Positions 1 to 11,311 of a stretch of 64,000 bases of DNA are shown piece by piece (the first letter of the stretch is position 1; every line of letters begins with the position of its first letter). A program made the translations under genes and the position numbers. The notes under the pieces were generated by a model. That model did not search any database. It worked only from the letters and a program-made list of their open reading frames with translations, and was not told the origin of the DNA. This DNA is from Lepiota brunneoincarnata. Lineage: Eukaryota > Basidiomycota > Agaricomycetes > Agaricales > Agaricaceae. The stretch is from NCBI GenBank assembly GCA_023014365.1, contig JAEBUN010000028.1:248001-312000 (forward strand), in the 5' to 3' direction.

Positions 1-1665
1 GTCTCTCACTTGGGCTGGGCGTTGTTCCTGCTTTACTCGTCTTCATCTGGCGACTCAATATGGACGAACCTGAGAGGTTTAAGCGCGATTCTATGAAGCA
101 TGCAAAGACTCCATATATGTTGGTGCTGAGGCGTTATTGGGTTTCACTTGCCGCAATTTCTTTCACCTGGTACGCTTAATTTGTCCACTGAGAGGGATGT
201 GCTCACGTATCATTGTTAATTGGCTAGGTTCCTCTATGACTTTATTACGTGAGTACTTAACCTGTGTCGGTGTATGTCGATCTGTCCGCTGATTGACATC
301 GTTCAGATATCCCGTGCGTGCTTTTGCTTCGATCCCTATTTCTGATTTCCTCATGACATATAGTTCGGGATCTACTCCACGACCTATTATCAACAAGTGT
401 GTTGGTTGTGGCAGAAATTCCAGAACGTTTGCTTATGGTTCATTCCAGTGTGACGGGTGGCTCTGATTCTCTGACTGTGATCCTTGGCTGGGGTGTGGTT
501 ATCAAGTATGCTCGTCCCACCACTTGAGTGTAGATCCTGACCTCCGATTCCATCTCAGTCTCTTCTACATTCCAGGTAAAGGAATTGGTGTTATATATGA
601 TGGAATTCATTACTGAATTGCTCGCAGGGACATTGGGAGGAGCGTTTATCGTTGATTATCTTGGCCCAAAATACACTATGGTAATTCATTCGTCCTGCAA
701 GCATGAAACACTTCCAAACATATGGGGAACCAGATCGTAGGGCTCTTGTGTCAGGCAGTCATTGGGTTCATCATGAGCGGACTTTATGTCCAGTAAGCTT
801 TCCTCAATAATCGACTCACATCGTAACGTTGTAACGAACAAACCTCTTAACAGGTTGACAAGGCACATCGCAGCATTTGCAGTATGCAATATCTTCCGCC
901 CCTAATATCGAGCGAATACTTATGTAACTTACAAGGTTGTATACTGGCATATTCTTATCCTTCGGAGAACTCGGTAGGAATTTCGTATCCATTATCCCGA
1001 GGCACACTGACTTTCTCCCAGGTCCCGGGAACTGTCTGGGGCTCCTCGCAAGCAAGACCAGCCCTACCGCTGTTCGAGGGCAGTTCTATGGTGCAGCCGC
1101 CGCAGTGGGAAAGATTGGTGCATTCGTGGGGACTTGGGGTGCGTGACTTTTGGGGGGGCTCTTGTATGTCGGTTGATTGACGCACCACTCGATTAGCATT
1201 CCCGCCCATGATCAAGGGTGCGTTTAGGAAATTCTTGAATGTCCAAAATGACTAACCGATGGGTATCTTCAGCCTTCGGTGGAGACGATACTACGAGAGG
1301 CAACACCGGACCATTCTGGATTGGTAGTGGTATGAAGCAGTTTTCGTAGGTTTTAACGCGCCATAGTGAACTGATGGCGGGTATTAGGACTGGCGGTCCT
1401 GAGCGCTTTGGTGACCTTGGTCTTTATACGGCCGTTGTCCCATGATGGTATGACTGAGGAAGACAGGGCTGTATGTTCTTTGTCAACTTGGCGTATATTA
1501 GCTCGAAAAAGGCTTATCCTTGCTGTATAGTTCCGAGAGTACCTGGAGGCCAACGGATATGATACATCGATGATGGGCTTGATGGACAGCACCAATGTAT
1601 CCCAAGTTGGAGTAGGCGTGGGGAGGACGGACAGTCCTTCCGAGAACGAGAAGGTGGGAGTTTGA
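1..1665 (+). CDS. Glycerophosphoinositol/phosphate transporter (Git1-like MFS), 3' part, frame disrupted
   Basis: The 5' end lies outside the window. Spliced exons read as the C-terminal half of an MFS phosphate/glycerophosphodiester permease: [18 protein letters not shown], then [87 protein letters not shown] and a hydrophilic tail ending at 1663-1665. About ten short introns separate the pieces. The family imports glycerophosphoinositol or phosphate across the plasma membrane. Two places need one base skipped: T385 (after FGIYSTT) and T945 (before GIFLSFGE). I found no alternative splice that repairs them. The gene is therefore either a recent pseudogene or carries two single-base insertion errors. 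Family call is strong; functionality is uncertain. Confidence 0.8.
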
Positions 1666-3090
1666 GTTTCGTATGGTAGTAATGGCTACACGATAAGGAT
1701 GTTTTCGGACGATGATTTAACGGCTCTCTGACTGGAACATATCATTGGCTTGTTTGAGGTTCTATGATGGCACAACTTCTCTCTGGTACCGACACAGGAA
1801 ATAGATGCTTTCTTTTTCCAGGGTGAGCAACCTGCACGCTATGTGTGGTCACTCTTGAAACTCCAAGCGGCTAGGCTGCATGTCTGCACTTGATTACAAC
1901 GACGTCATGGCAGCGATCTCCTTTCCTTAGACTTGGTGTGACCCCGTGTATCTGAAGTTGAGAAAGTCGATCTGCGGTGCATTTAGGCAGCGTACACGAC
2001 CTGGTGGTCCGGGGCTGATTAGGATTGCCGGGAAAAGACGAGCGTCATTACCAGGCTTCTAGTTTCCATGATCCGGGGTATTGCCTTCCCCATAATCTTC
2101 AGTCTATCAAGCGTGTTATGCACCAGCTACGAGTCGTTAGGCATCATCTCCGATGATAGCCACTAGTGGGATGATTCGCAAGTATTCCACCCTTGGATTC
2201 CAACGCTCGAGACGTGCTATTACGGGGTAAGAGAGGATTATCGAACTGAACAAGAGGGAGACACTCACCGTTGAAGTACTTGCGTCTCAAGACCAGCACA
2301 GTCATGGGTGCTCCTCCCGACAATACTTCCCTGTCGGTGTCCTAGGTTATTTATTTGAAACCCAGTTTTATCAAGGCTGTAAAGAAGGGGTTTGGCAAGG
2401 ACCACGAGAGACTCACTCGGTTCTTCGCTCTTCGGTATCTACCTGTGTTTGTTAGCCATTCGCTTGATAAGGGAATTAGGATTGAAGATCAAAGAAATTT
2501 AGGAACACGACGAGGACCGGGGACTCACTGAGCCGGCCATTGTGCCAGCCACTGAGTCATACTTGCACAGTGTGAAGAGGATATGAACGCCGATTCATAG
2601 GGGGAAGCAGTGGTCACAGATACTTTTCCGTGAGCCATATTCTCGAAACACTGGTTGTCGCTATTGGTGGCCCTCCCTTCACCTCGTGATTTGAATCATT
2701 AACGTCAGCGTTTCAATGGCTCCGGATGCAGGAACAGTGGCAACTCTAGGAAGTGGGTGCATCCTCTTCACAATTTTTCTCTCAGACCTTGATGAGCGTT
2801 CTTCTGATCTGGAGTAGCACCTAGGTATATCAGTTCGTCGTAGTCCCAAGTTCCCCGAGGTTTCCCTTGAGACCAGTGAGTGTATTGTTCTCACCGTGGA
2901 TCGAGTTTCCAATTCAACATTCAACGTTTGGAAGGAAATCGCCCAGTTGGCTTCGTTGGTTCTCCGTGTCCGATTAAGAGGTTGTACGGCAAACGGGCAA
3001 CATCGATGCGACTTCCATTGAAGAACGCCGAAATTTCATCACCTGCATTATGTGTGGGTTCATTTACGCTACAAAAATGGCGCATATTGA
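1666..3090. other. 1.4 kb without a recognisable gene
   Basis: No frame on either strand gives a recognisable product. On the minus strand around 2780-3060 there are short protein-like stretches (for example DEISAFFNGSRIDVARLPYN and GTWDYDELIYLGATPDQ) in one frame but interrupted by stops, which could be exons of a small multi-exon gene or a decayed one. I could not join them with normal introns. Confidence 0.4.
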
Positions 3091-3480
3091 CTATGTTTGC
3101 ATGGTTTCGCCAGCTGCTTCCTTTGCTTTTTTCGTCTTCTCCAACTCGCTCCTATGACGGTAACTCTGAGTCCCCGGCTTTGAGAAAACAAGCGGCAAAC
3201 ATACCGTAGCTGTACGCTGAATTCATCTTCAATGTCATCATCATCCCAATTATCCTCCCATAATTTATCACCTCCTGATTTTGCTGCACCAGGAGCTGCG
3301 CCCCCGAGGTGGGCTAAGTCCGTTTCCGTGTCGTCCCAATCTAGGAGCCATAAGTCAGAATGGGCTACCGATGTAAGGTAGAGAGCACTCACCCGCGACA
3401 GCGAATTCCTCGAACTCGTCATCCTCCTCAAGGACACCCAGAGTGGGATTTTCAGTCTTCTGTGAGTCGGCGGTGGACAT
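3091..3480 (-). CDS. SEM1: Sem1/Dss1, 26S proteasome lid subunit
   Basis: Three exons. Exon 1 encodes MSTADSQKTENPTLGVLEED and then DEFEEFAVA; exon 2 carries the hallmark acidic-tryptophan segment DWDDTETDLAHLGG and LWEDNWDDDDIEDEFSVQL; exon 3 encodes ELEKTKKAKEAAGETMQT and the stop. Junctions are phase-consistent (GCG G|AT TGG and CTA CG|C GAG). Sem1/Dss1 is a small, intrinsically disordered lid subunit of the 19S regulatory particle that binds ubiquitin and also joins TREX-2 and, in many eukaryotes, BRCA2-type complexes. At about 90-95 residues it has the normal family length. Intact. Confidence 0.93.
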
Positions 3481-3669
3481 AGTAGGTGGGTGGTGGTTAA
3501 TTGGAAAAGGACTGACGCGTACTTGCAATGCGTGAGAATCCTGATGGCAAACTAACCCTATATGCTTTCACCTGTTTTATCACATCGTCATAATGTCTCG
3601 CACACAGCACTCATTGCATAGCGTATACTAGTCATGACTCATCGTTACTAGTCGTGTCCAGAATGCCAA

Positions 3670-4963
3670 TTATTCCCAATCAGATTTGTCACTATATGAG
3701 CTAATATCAGGTGATTCAGATCTCTGAGCCCGTTTGCGCTTCTTGCTGGTTCGAGTTGTCTGGCCATTGATATTTTGAGGTTTCCTTGGTTTACGGGGTG
3801 GGGGCCGCCATGTCTTGAGTCGCTCAGCAATGTTTTGTTGAAAAGCAAGGTCATATCCAATGCACCTCATCTCCCATACTGAAAGGATCTTAAAATATAG
3901 TACCGTTACATGAGTACAAGGTGTGAATGTGGTTATTGCATGTACTCACCTCATCACCTCTACCAAATGCATTCTTCACATCTTCAGGTGTGATATTCTT
4001 GTATTCTCCCGAGTCCTCGACCAGCTGGATTTGTACCTCTGTTGGATCCCTGCACTTAAATCGCCCCCGAGCTGCAATATGTTTGAGAACTGTTTTCCCC
4101 CACGCTTTGGCACAAGTTTCCCTTGACCAAGTATTACGAAACTGAAAACATCAGGTTAGATGTTTTGCACCAATACAACAAGAATGATCAACACACTTTG
4201 TCAGACTGGGCAGCCCATTCAATGGTCGTGAGTGGCTCGGTTGGCTTCAGCTGATACTGACCCATGTATTGCCACAACCCGGTCGCAATACGGGTAATAA
4301 GTCTGTGGGGTTCTGGCTTCCATGCTGTATCGCAAGCTCCAGCCTCAAAAAAGAGACCTGGAGCACCAGGAACCTGTGGTGCCTCGGGGTTGTAGTCTAA
4401 GTTGAGGTACATGAAATCATTAAGACCATGTTGTTGTAAAAACTGCTTCCCAATGCTTGGGAATGTCTCCTGAGGGTTCCCGCCATAGACATGAGACATA
4501 AATTCTCTTGAAATGGCCACATCCCGGATGACTTGGGGGAGAGGGACGTCATAAATTGGTGAGTTCATCTTCTTAATGCGCTCGTAGAGTGTGTCTGTAT
4601 TCAACGCGAGACCCTTCTTGATTTTAACTTTCGGCTGGTAGCGCTGATTAGGTTTTGACTCGAGGAGTCGAGGCATCATGATAGCAGAGAAGTAGAACAA
4701 CACACATTTTTTATCTTTTTCAACATGTCGCCCTTGATTTCATCCTCATGGCACTTCTTGATTTTGCGTTTGGTTTCCTCGATTTCCTTCCAGGTCGGAA
4801 CCTCCACGGACTCAAACAGAAGACGTCCCTTTTGGGACAGAGCATCCTATATCATACGGTCAAGTTAGCCAAGCCAATAAAACAAAACAAAATGTACCTC
4901 CGAGGTGAGTTTATTCGACTCAACAAAGTTGATAAATTGGTCCTCTTGTTTGACGCTGACCAT
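3670..4963 (-). CDS. DUF6697-like protein of basidiomycetes
   Basis: Five exons can be joined: MVSVKQEDQFINFVESNKLT (start 4963); DALSQKGRLLFESVEVPTW with a lysine-rich helix; a long exon from KVKIKKGLALNTDTL to QYMGQYQLKPTEPLTTIEW; RNTWSRETCAKAWGKTVLKH through ITPEDVKNAFGRGDE; and MRCIGYDLAFQQNIAERLKT ending in a basic tail (KKRKRAQRSES). The pattern 'WxYMGxYxxxxxEPLTxxEW...CIGYD' recalls the DUF6697 domain found in Agaricomycetes, often in many copies. Function is unknown; the basic tail may be a nuclear localisation signal. The domain name comes from memory of the pattern; a profile search was not possible. The gene model looks intact. Confidence 0.65.
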
Positions 4964-5998
4964 GCCGGATGAGTAGTAGAGCAAAATGTCTAGTGACTCT
5001 AGTCATTTCGCGACCTTCAGGGGCTATTTACGCGTTATTTGGTCCAACGGATCACGCGCGCCTCCAACGCTCACGAGTAAGGAGAGCAAGCGCAAACAGA
5101 GGTATCACAGTGATACAAGCGTGACGATTTGAAATAAAATATAAACTCATAATCCCCACATTATCAGGCGTAGTTAAAACCAATCGGGTCGATGGCAATT
5201 GTCTGATTGAGAGCAAAATATTTTACCAGGGAGTAGATTCCAAATTAGTCAACTTAATGCTATTCTCTACCAATCTTGTGACGCGTCAAGGTGCCAACAC
5301 TTGGGTATGTCACAAATAGGCACAAAACATGTGATACCCCCGTTTGCACTTGAACCCTTATCTTATCCTTGTAGTCCGGTTCCGGCTGTTCCGGTAACTT
5401 TCCACCTGGAAACAGCGCACGTTGCCAACTCGATCGGACTCATACATCAATGTTGAAACTTGAGGTACGGCGAATGTTTCTCTACCGATTAGGAGTGCAA
5501 CGCTTGTAGACGGAAGCGACTATCAGCTGAAGAGAACAACGTTCAACTTGCAAGTAAGTGTGGCATCGGATGTCGATGAGAAAATATTTTGATTCGAGTA
5601 AAGGATATAAAGAGGGGTATGTGATCAAAGGGTTGGACGTTGATGGATAAATACAATCGTGCAAGGAACGGCAGAGTTGGAGATGCAGCAATCCGCAGAC
5701 GGACAAGAACGACAATGAGAGGGGCGCAGAGAACATCTTTAAAAATGTGTGATTGTAGGATGAAGTCAAACGGGATGGGAAGAGAAAGAGAAAATCAACT
5801 GGCAACTAAACGGCTGTAAAGGTACGGTCATGTATTGAAGCACGAGGGGACCTTGGAAATGTTGTCAAGAAGTCGAGTGAGTTCGGTTGAGGAAAGGTTG
5901 ACTTACGATATATTGGTAAAAAGGAATTAAGGTCTAGAGAAAGAAAGAATGTGAAAGAAGCTGGACGAAGTTCAACTGACAGCAGGATTCCTTGGCGT
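4964..5998. other. Intergenic, about 1 kb
   Basis: Upstream of the DUF6697-like gene and downstream of the Pro/Ser/Thr-rich gene, both minus strand. Open frames here (for example 5482-5805, minus) are short, lack conserved motifs and are probably chance. AT-rich near 5130-5240. No RNA gene or repeat seen. Confidence 0.5.
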
Positions 5999-7584
5999 TC
6001 ACTGCTCCTCGTCCGGAATTTCCTGCAATTCCGAGGGCGTACCAGCGTTCTCTGAGATGGTCCCTGTTACTGGTACAGTTTCCAAGAAGGTTACAATTTG
6101 CTCCAGATCAGTACCATCATGTTTAGATGCCAGAGCAACGAGCTCATCAGCGACAACATTAGTATTCCCTTCCACTGTCTCACTGGCCGGTTCTTCAGAG
6201 ACAGAGGAGGACCCATCAAGATCTCCTTCAAGCCCTGCCTCATACTCTGGCTCGGCTTCAGATTGCGGAGATGCACTGAGTGCCTCGTGTACGGGGGGCA
6301 CCGTATCTTCCTCATCCGAAACAATTAACTTAATCTTGGGTTCGGGACTTGATTGCATGTGATGTTCCTCAACAGCCGCTTCAGCTCCAACCTCGTCCTC
6401 GGGGGTAGAAAGTGTCTTGTCTTCCGGCTGAGAGCTTTCAGCTGTGGCTTCCGCATCTAGAGCGGCAACAGCGATCGGGTTGGCCACAGCCGCCTCTTGC
6501 ACAACTAAATCTGTCGTGGGTTTGGCGGGGTCCCCTGACTTGTCCCCCGACTTGCCAGCTCGTGATGGTGTTGCGGGCGTCTTCCCCCCTCGGCCTAGGG
6601 TATCTCGACCGGCACCACTGCCACGAATAGTCGATTTTGCTGGTGTAGCAGCTGCCTTCAATGGTGTTGTGGTCTTTGATGGAGTCGTGACGGGGGAACG
6701 AGCGCGAGATAACGATGCGGCGGTTGGCTTACTTAGTCGATCCGCAGCACTACTACTTAGCGTAGCTTTCTTGACAGGGGTTTGGGTCGAGGCCGGTGCA
6801 TTCCGCGATCGAGCGAGAGATGCTGCAGTAGGTGCGTAGAGACCGGAAGACGGCGCTCGGGTGGGTATAGCAGTGGTCCGAGCGGGTGTTTTGGGGCGGG
6901 CAGGTGTGGAGGGAGTGGGTTTAGTGCTTGTTTTCTTGGCACTTGTAGAAGTGGCAGATTGTCCCGTGTGCTGTGGTCTGAGGGGTTGAGTAAGGCCTGC
7001 AGGAGTCTTGGGTGTGCTGGCGGGTCTGATGGTGGTCTTGGGAGCAGATGCAGCGGTCCGGGGTGTTGTGGGCTTGGCTGGAGAGGCAGGGGTGCGTGTT
7101 TTTGATGGGGCGGGTTTAGGTGGTGGAGGAGGAACCTCCTCCTGTATCTCTGGCTGAGCGGAGACAGTCTCTGGAAGGGCCTCGTTCACCTCTGGTTTTG
7201 CGTTTGAGGTGCCGTTTGTCGTAGCAGGAGGGTCAGGAGGATCTGGTGCAGTAGAGAACGGCTCAGGTTGTGGAAGGGGTGACTTGAAACGGAAAGAAGA
7301 CGGGGGAGATGGTACATTGGGGGCCTCGACCGCAGACTTTGGAGGCCACTCCCGCTTTTCCTTCAGTTCTTCCTTGGCAGAATCTCCAGTGGTATGCGAG
7401 ACGACGCTGGAACTTCTCGGAGGGGTTGCAGTAGAGGGATGGCGTTTGGACTGAGTTTCGAATCGACCAATCAGATTCGCAACGCTCTGACGAGGACGCT
7501 CATCTGGCAGAGGCCTGATGGATATCGAGGGAGGCAATGAGTGGGATTAGGACGCGACCGACAAACAGGCGATGACACGTACAT
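5999..7584 (-). CDS. Disordered Pro/Ser/Thr/Ala-rich protein, function unknown
   Basis: An uninterrupted frame of about 505 codons ends at 5999. The N-terminus reads LPDERPRQSVANLIGRFE, a short conserved-looking segment (SVANLIGRFE is seen in several fungal disordered proteins). It is followed by about 300 residues of basic, low-complexity TPxK/SxPxK-type sequence and an acidic Glu/Asp/Ser/Val-rich C-terminal third ending IPDEEQ. No ATG exists in frame near 7540. A GT-AG intron at 7515-7582 would join AT (7584-7583) to G (7514), creating ATG by splicing just before CCT CTG CCA GAT. That model gives MPLPDERPRQSVANLIGRFE. A coiled-coil or microtubule/actin-binding role would be a guess; I do not recognise the family. 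Confidence 0.6.
7515..7582 (-). other. Putative intron splitting the start codon
   Basis: On the minus strand the intron would begin GTACGTGT and end CATCAG, 68 nt, inside the size range of other introns here. Splicing would assemble ATG from AT and G. Inference from the lack of any other in-frame ATG. Confidence 0.45.
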
Positions 7585-7691
7585 TGACCACTACTAGAAG
7601 AAGGGAGATATGGTAGGACAAGAGGGTGTAGATGGTGGTAAGTCAGAAGGAAAGAATGACTACCGGATTGGGTAATCCCTGCTTAACAAAG

Positions 7692-8550
7692 TCATGACAA
7701 CCATCGTCTCAACGCCGTCTCCAACTCGAGTCCACTCTGGCCGTACCAAAAATGCGATCCGTTTTGTGTTTCGACGACACAAAGGCGGTCACTGCCTTGG
7801 ACCGCTTTTCGGAGCTGTTCCACCCACACCTTGTAGCTCGAGATGCCTGTGAATTCATCCTTATCACCATACACAACGAGGACATTCGACTGGCCGTCCT
7901 TCAGTAAACATTCCAATTGCTCTTGGTAGTGAGAGCTTCGAAATGCTGTAAGCCATCCTCTCGGACCCAATGGGTAGGAGAGGAAGACATGTGAGGTTTT
8001 GATGGCTACGGGAAGCACAGGATGCAAAGATGCGATTAGGGACCCATGAGAGTATCCCTGCGGAAGGATCAGCCCAACCGTTTTCCCTTTGGGAATACAA
8101 CTGACAATGAATACCATCGACGTGACATTCTCTATCTGACCCAAAAACCATTGAACAAGGGCCTTTAAATCCTCTGCCTCACTGAACCCGGTAAAGGAAG
8201 CAAAGCCTGTGGATTTACCAACGCCCCTTGAATTATACCGAATTATGTGGTAATTGCCCTCTAACAGAGGTCCAGTTAGAGAACAGAGAACACTATGACA
8301 GACCGCTGAATCAAGGGTGGCTTGTTCGCGACGAAGGTGCTTACGGGTCGTTCTTTTGTCCTCCTAGCCACGACCAGGGATGGAGACACACAGCTAACCT
8401 CTTTTCTCCACTGTTCGCAGCATGGCTTTCCTTTGGTTTGATCATGTCTACCTCGAGCGAAACACCCGTTGGGAGTGAGATAATCATTTCCTGAAGATCA
8501 TACGCGCTGCTCTCCTGGGACATGGTCGTTACGGTTAAGTTTCGAGACAT
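7692..8550 (-). CDS. Alpha/beta-hydrolase fold protein
   Basis: Exons encode an early strand and oxyanion region (LAVCLHPWSWLGGQKNDP), then YHIIRYNSRGVGKSTGF, the nucleophile elbow GYSHGSLIAS (G-x-S-x-G), the acid-bearing loop VVYGDKDEF and the terminal histidine NGSHFWYG. Order and spacing fit a serine hydrolase of the alpha/beta fold, of a small fungal family resembling KANL3/Tex30-like hydrolases. Before GYSHG there is either read-through (PKGKTVGLILPQ) or a short intron beginning GTCAGTTG; the spliced form gives FIGYSHGS. I chose the ATG at 8550 (MSRNLTVTTMSQES); in-frame ATGs at 8592 and 8523 are alternatives. Substrate unknown. It shares an upstream region with Npr3, which diverges from it. 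Confidence 0.75.
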
Positions 8551-8779
8551 CCCATGGACCTGATAGCCTTGTTTGGCATTGCCCCTATTCAAACATCCAA
8601 CTGTAATACGCGTGCAATTCTCAGCCTACTTCTTGAGTATTTGAGTCTTATGGTAATAGTTCTTGGGATCATCTAGTTTCTGGACGCACTTGTATCCTCA
8701 GTGTTGAAAATAGTAATTCGCTCCCACGATCTCATATTTTCCATTGTTGCCCACAACTGCAATTCCAGACAATTTCACT

Positions 8780-11293
8780 ATGGTCGAATCGCTCTTAGCT
8801 ATTCTACTCGTCACAAGTTCGGCCAAGGGCTCAACTCTTGTGTACCGCTGGCCCCCACTTCCAACCTGTTCTATAAGACTGAGCCGGGCCAGACCTGACG
8901 ATGGTTCGTGGCCGTCACAACTCGACAACCCGTGGCGTGCTTCGCATGCGCCTGAAGCCTTGACGGAACAGGCGAACGGCGGTCAGGAGCACTCCCCGAT
9001 GGATGATCCAGAATATCGCTGGCAGCGACCGGTCGCGACTACGCGTTTTCGGTCGTTATCCATCTCGCACACTTCCCCTCGCTCGCCCCCGGACCCCAAC
9101 TATCCTCATAAAGCCGACGAGTTGACGCTCGTAGACGAATACGAGCAACTTTTTGGTTACCAAGTTGATTTTCTTGCTAGCCTTCTACTGCCACACCGGA
9201 CAATGTGCCACCAGAAATTTGAACTGCTCGTCGACGACTTGGTCTTTATTGGACATCCTGTCTGTGCCGATAGTGTGGGTCGATGGGAATTCAAGCAGGA
9301 GAAACCTGATAACGGATCACGAGGAAGGGAAGTTAGGGAGTCGAAGAAAAGTCCTTCGCCGTTAAAGGAAGAAATAAATAACAACGAGGCTCCTGCTTCA
9401 TCCACAGAAACGCCGTCCCCCAACGAATGGTTGCAATGTTTTCATCTCGTGTTCGTTTCGGACCACCCAGATCCTTCTTCCTCAGCTTCCGGCAATCTCT
9501 CTAAATATTTTGATATCATCTATGAACAAATAGCTTTCACTACTACAGCGATCTTGTTCCAAGAACAAATTATAAACAACTTTGTAGAGCAAGAATGCGA
9601 CAAGCTGGGCTCTTTGAAGGATGCCTGCCTATCCAAAGGTTCCATTCTTTCATCTTTCGCATGACAGTGTTGCTCATATACCCCTTCAGGTGAACCCTAC
9701 ACCAGCTTCGCCAATCAAGCCTTGGAACTGTCTTCGATTGCCACGTCTATGAAAACGCTATTTGAAGCAGTTAAATCTTCGAGAATAGCCTACCTCAATA
9801 TAAACAATTTCCTGCTGGAGCTCCAACTGCCCCCCCATCTCGACACCCTGCTACACAGTGAGGATGAAACGGAAGTTGACTACCTCAATCCCCCTGATGA
9901 GGATTCGCCTGGTTGGGGTCTAGAGATGAGCTTTGGATGGCGCTTACCGACGTTGGCACCTTGGAAGAGCCTATTGCTGCTGGATGAACAGAAAGATACC
10001 GACCCTTATATGGATCTCAAGGGGCCGTTTTTACGTTCAGAGGATCGCAGCATTGCAGAAGGGTTGATCAAGTTTCTGGAAACTGCATCGGTGACCCTGT
10101 CGTCAGTTGACCGTTCCTCATGTTATTGCCTTATTTCTGACTTCGGTCAAGTCTCGCCGACATGGCAAGCTTGCTAGATTGGGACCTCGAGACACAAATT
10201 TACCCGATTGTACGGTGGCTAGTTTATCATCGTAGAGCGAAGATTGTGGACACAGTACATGCTGGACTTAAAACCTCTTTTGCCGTACCCGCAAGATTTG
10301 ACGCAACGTACGGCTTTTCTCCCATTCACATAGATGCCAGATGCTGAAAGATCGATAGGCTTTCCGACCTAACGGCAGAGTTTTCCAAAGAATTCACCCA
10401 TCCTGCTATACCTCCTTTACCCCGTATACTCGCTATCATATCTTCTTCCATGTCAAAGCAATCGGAGAATCACTTCTTCGCCTCCGTTGTTAAGTCCAAG
10501 GAATTGATACCAATCTTCCAGGATGTCGTTCTATGGTTGCTCAAGAGGGATCTCCTGATAACGTTGCACCTACGGATTCGTATCGTTGCGACACCCGATC
10601 TAAAGCTTCATGCACAGCTCCAACGGGAAAAGGCGTTGGCCAGGAAGAAGTCGCGCCAACGAAGTAGAGGGAGGAGGAACTCGCGGCACGACGATCTTGG
10701 TCCCCAAGACCTTGGAGGCTTGACAGGGTTCCCGAATTCCAGCCTTCCTTGGCTATCGCTTTCGCCCAAGGCGAAAAACCGACGTTTACCCTCAAGTGAT
10801 TCTGATCAGAGTGGTATTAGCGAATTGGTCATTGAGGAAGATGATGAGAGTGAGTATTACTCACAGGGTGGCTGCGATGAGGATGAGGAGAGCTTGGAAA
10901 GTGATTTGAATGACGATGTAAACGATTCGAGCTGGGGTGATGATGGAGATGCCATGGGTCCGTCAATCATCAGTGATCCGGCGCGTGCTACGGCAAAGCA
11001 ACGGGGGTGGCTTTTAGCCATGTCGGAGGGCAAAGATTCATATATTGCTAAGCGGTTTGAGCTGTGAGCATTCAACTTTGTTAGGTTTGAACTCTGGCTG
11101 ACTTGCCACAGGATAAACCAGTATTTTGATGGCAAACGCTCAGATGACGAGATTCTCTACCGAGCTGAGATATCCAGGAAGCAATTACGGGAAGTGTTAC
11201 ATCACTATGAGGAATATGTAAGTCCAGTTCAACCATAAAGTTGTGTCTATGCTCATGAAGCTGAAGCTACAAACGTTCCTTCATCCCTCATAA
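8780..11293 (+). CDS. NPR3: Npr3, GATOR1/SEACIT subunit (nitrogen permease regulator 3)
   Basis: The start reads MVESLLAILLVTSSAKGSTL followed by VYRWPPLP, a signature of Npr3/NPRL3. Conserved blocks follow: a longin-like N-domain with EWLQCFHLVFVSDHP, then LSKYFDIIYEQIAFTTTAIL, SSIATSMKTLFEAVKSSRIA, DMASLLDWDLETQIYPIVRW, IPPLPRILAIISSSMSKQSE and the C-terminal LREVLHHYEEYLQTFLHPS. A basic/acidic low-complexity insert (about 10620-10960) is typical of fungal copies. Npr3 with Npr2 and Iml1 forms a GAP complex that inhibits TORC1 at the vacuole when amino acids or nitrogen are short. The junction near 10285-10350 is ambiguous: a GTACCC donor keeps the frame, a GTACGG donor at 10308 does not. 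The stop lies 18 bases from the stop of the converging epimerase gene. Confidence 0.9.
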
Positions 11294-11311
11294 CGTGGTT
11301 CCTCCGAGGGT

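Noticed and set aside
10285..10350. Frame break in Npr3 near RFDAT/RLSDL
   Set aside because: A GTACCC donor at 10285 gives a 66-base intron and keeps the frame; not counted as a shift, though the exact exon end is uncertain.
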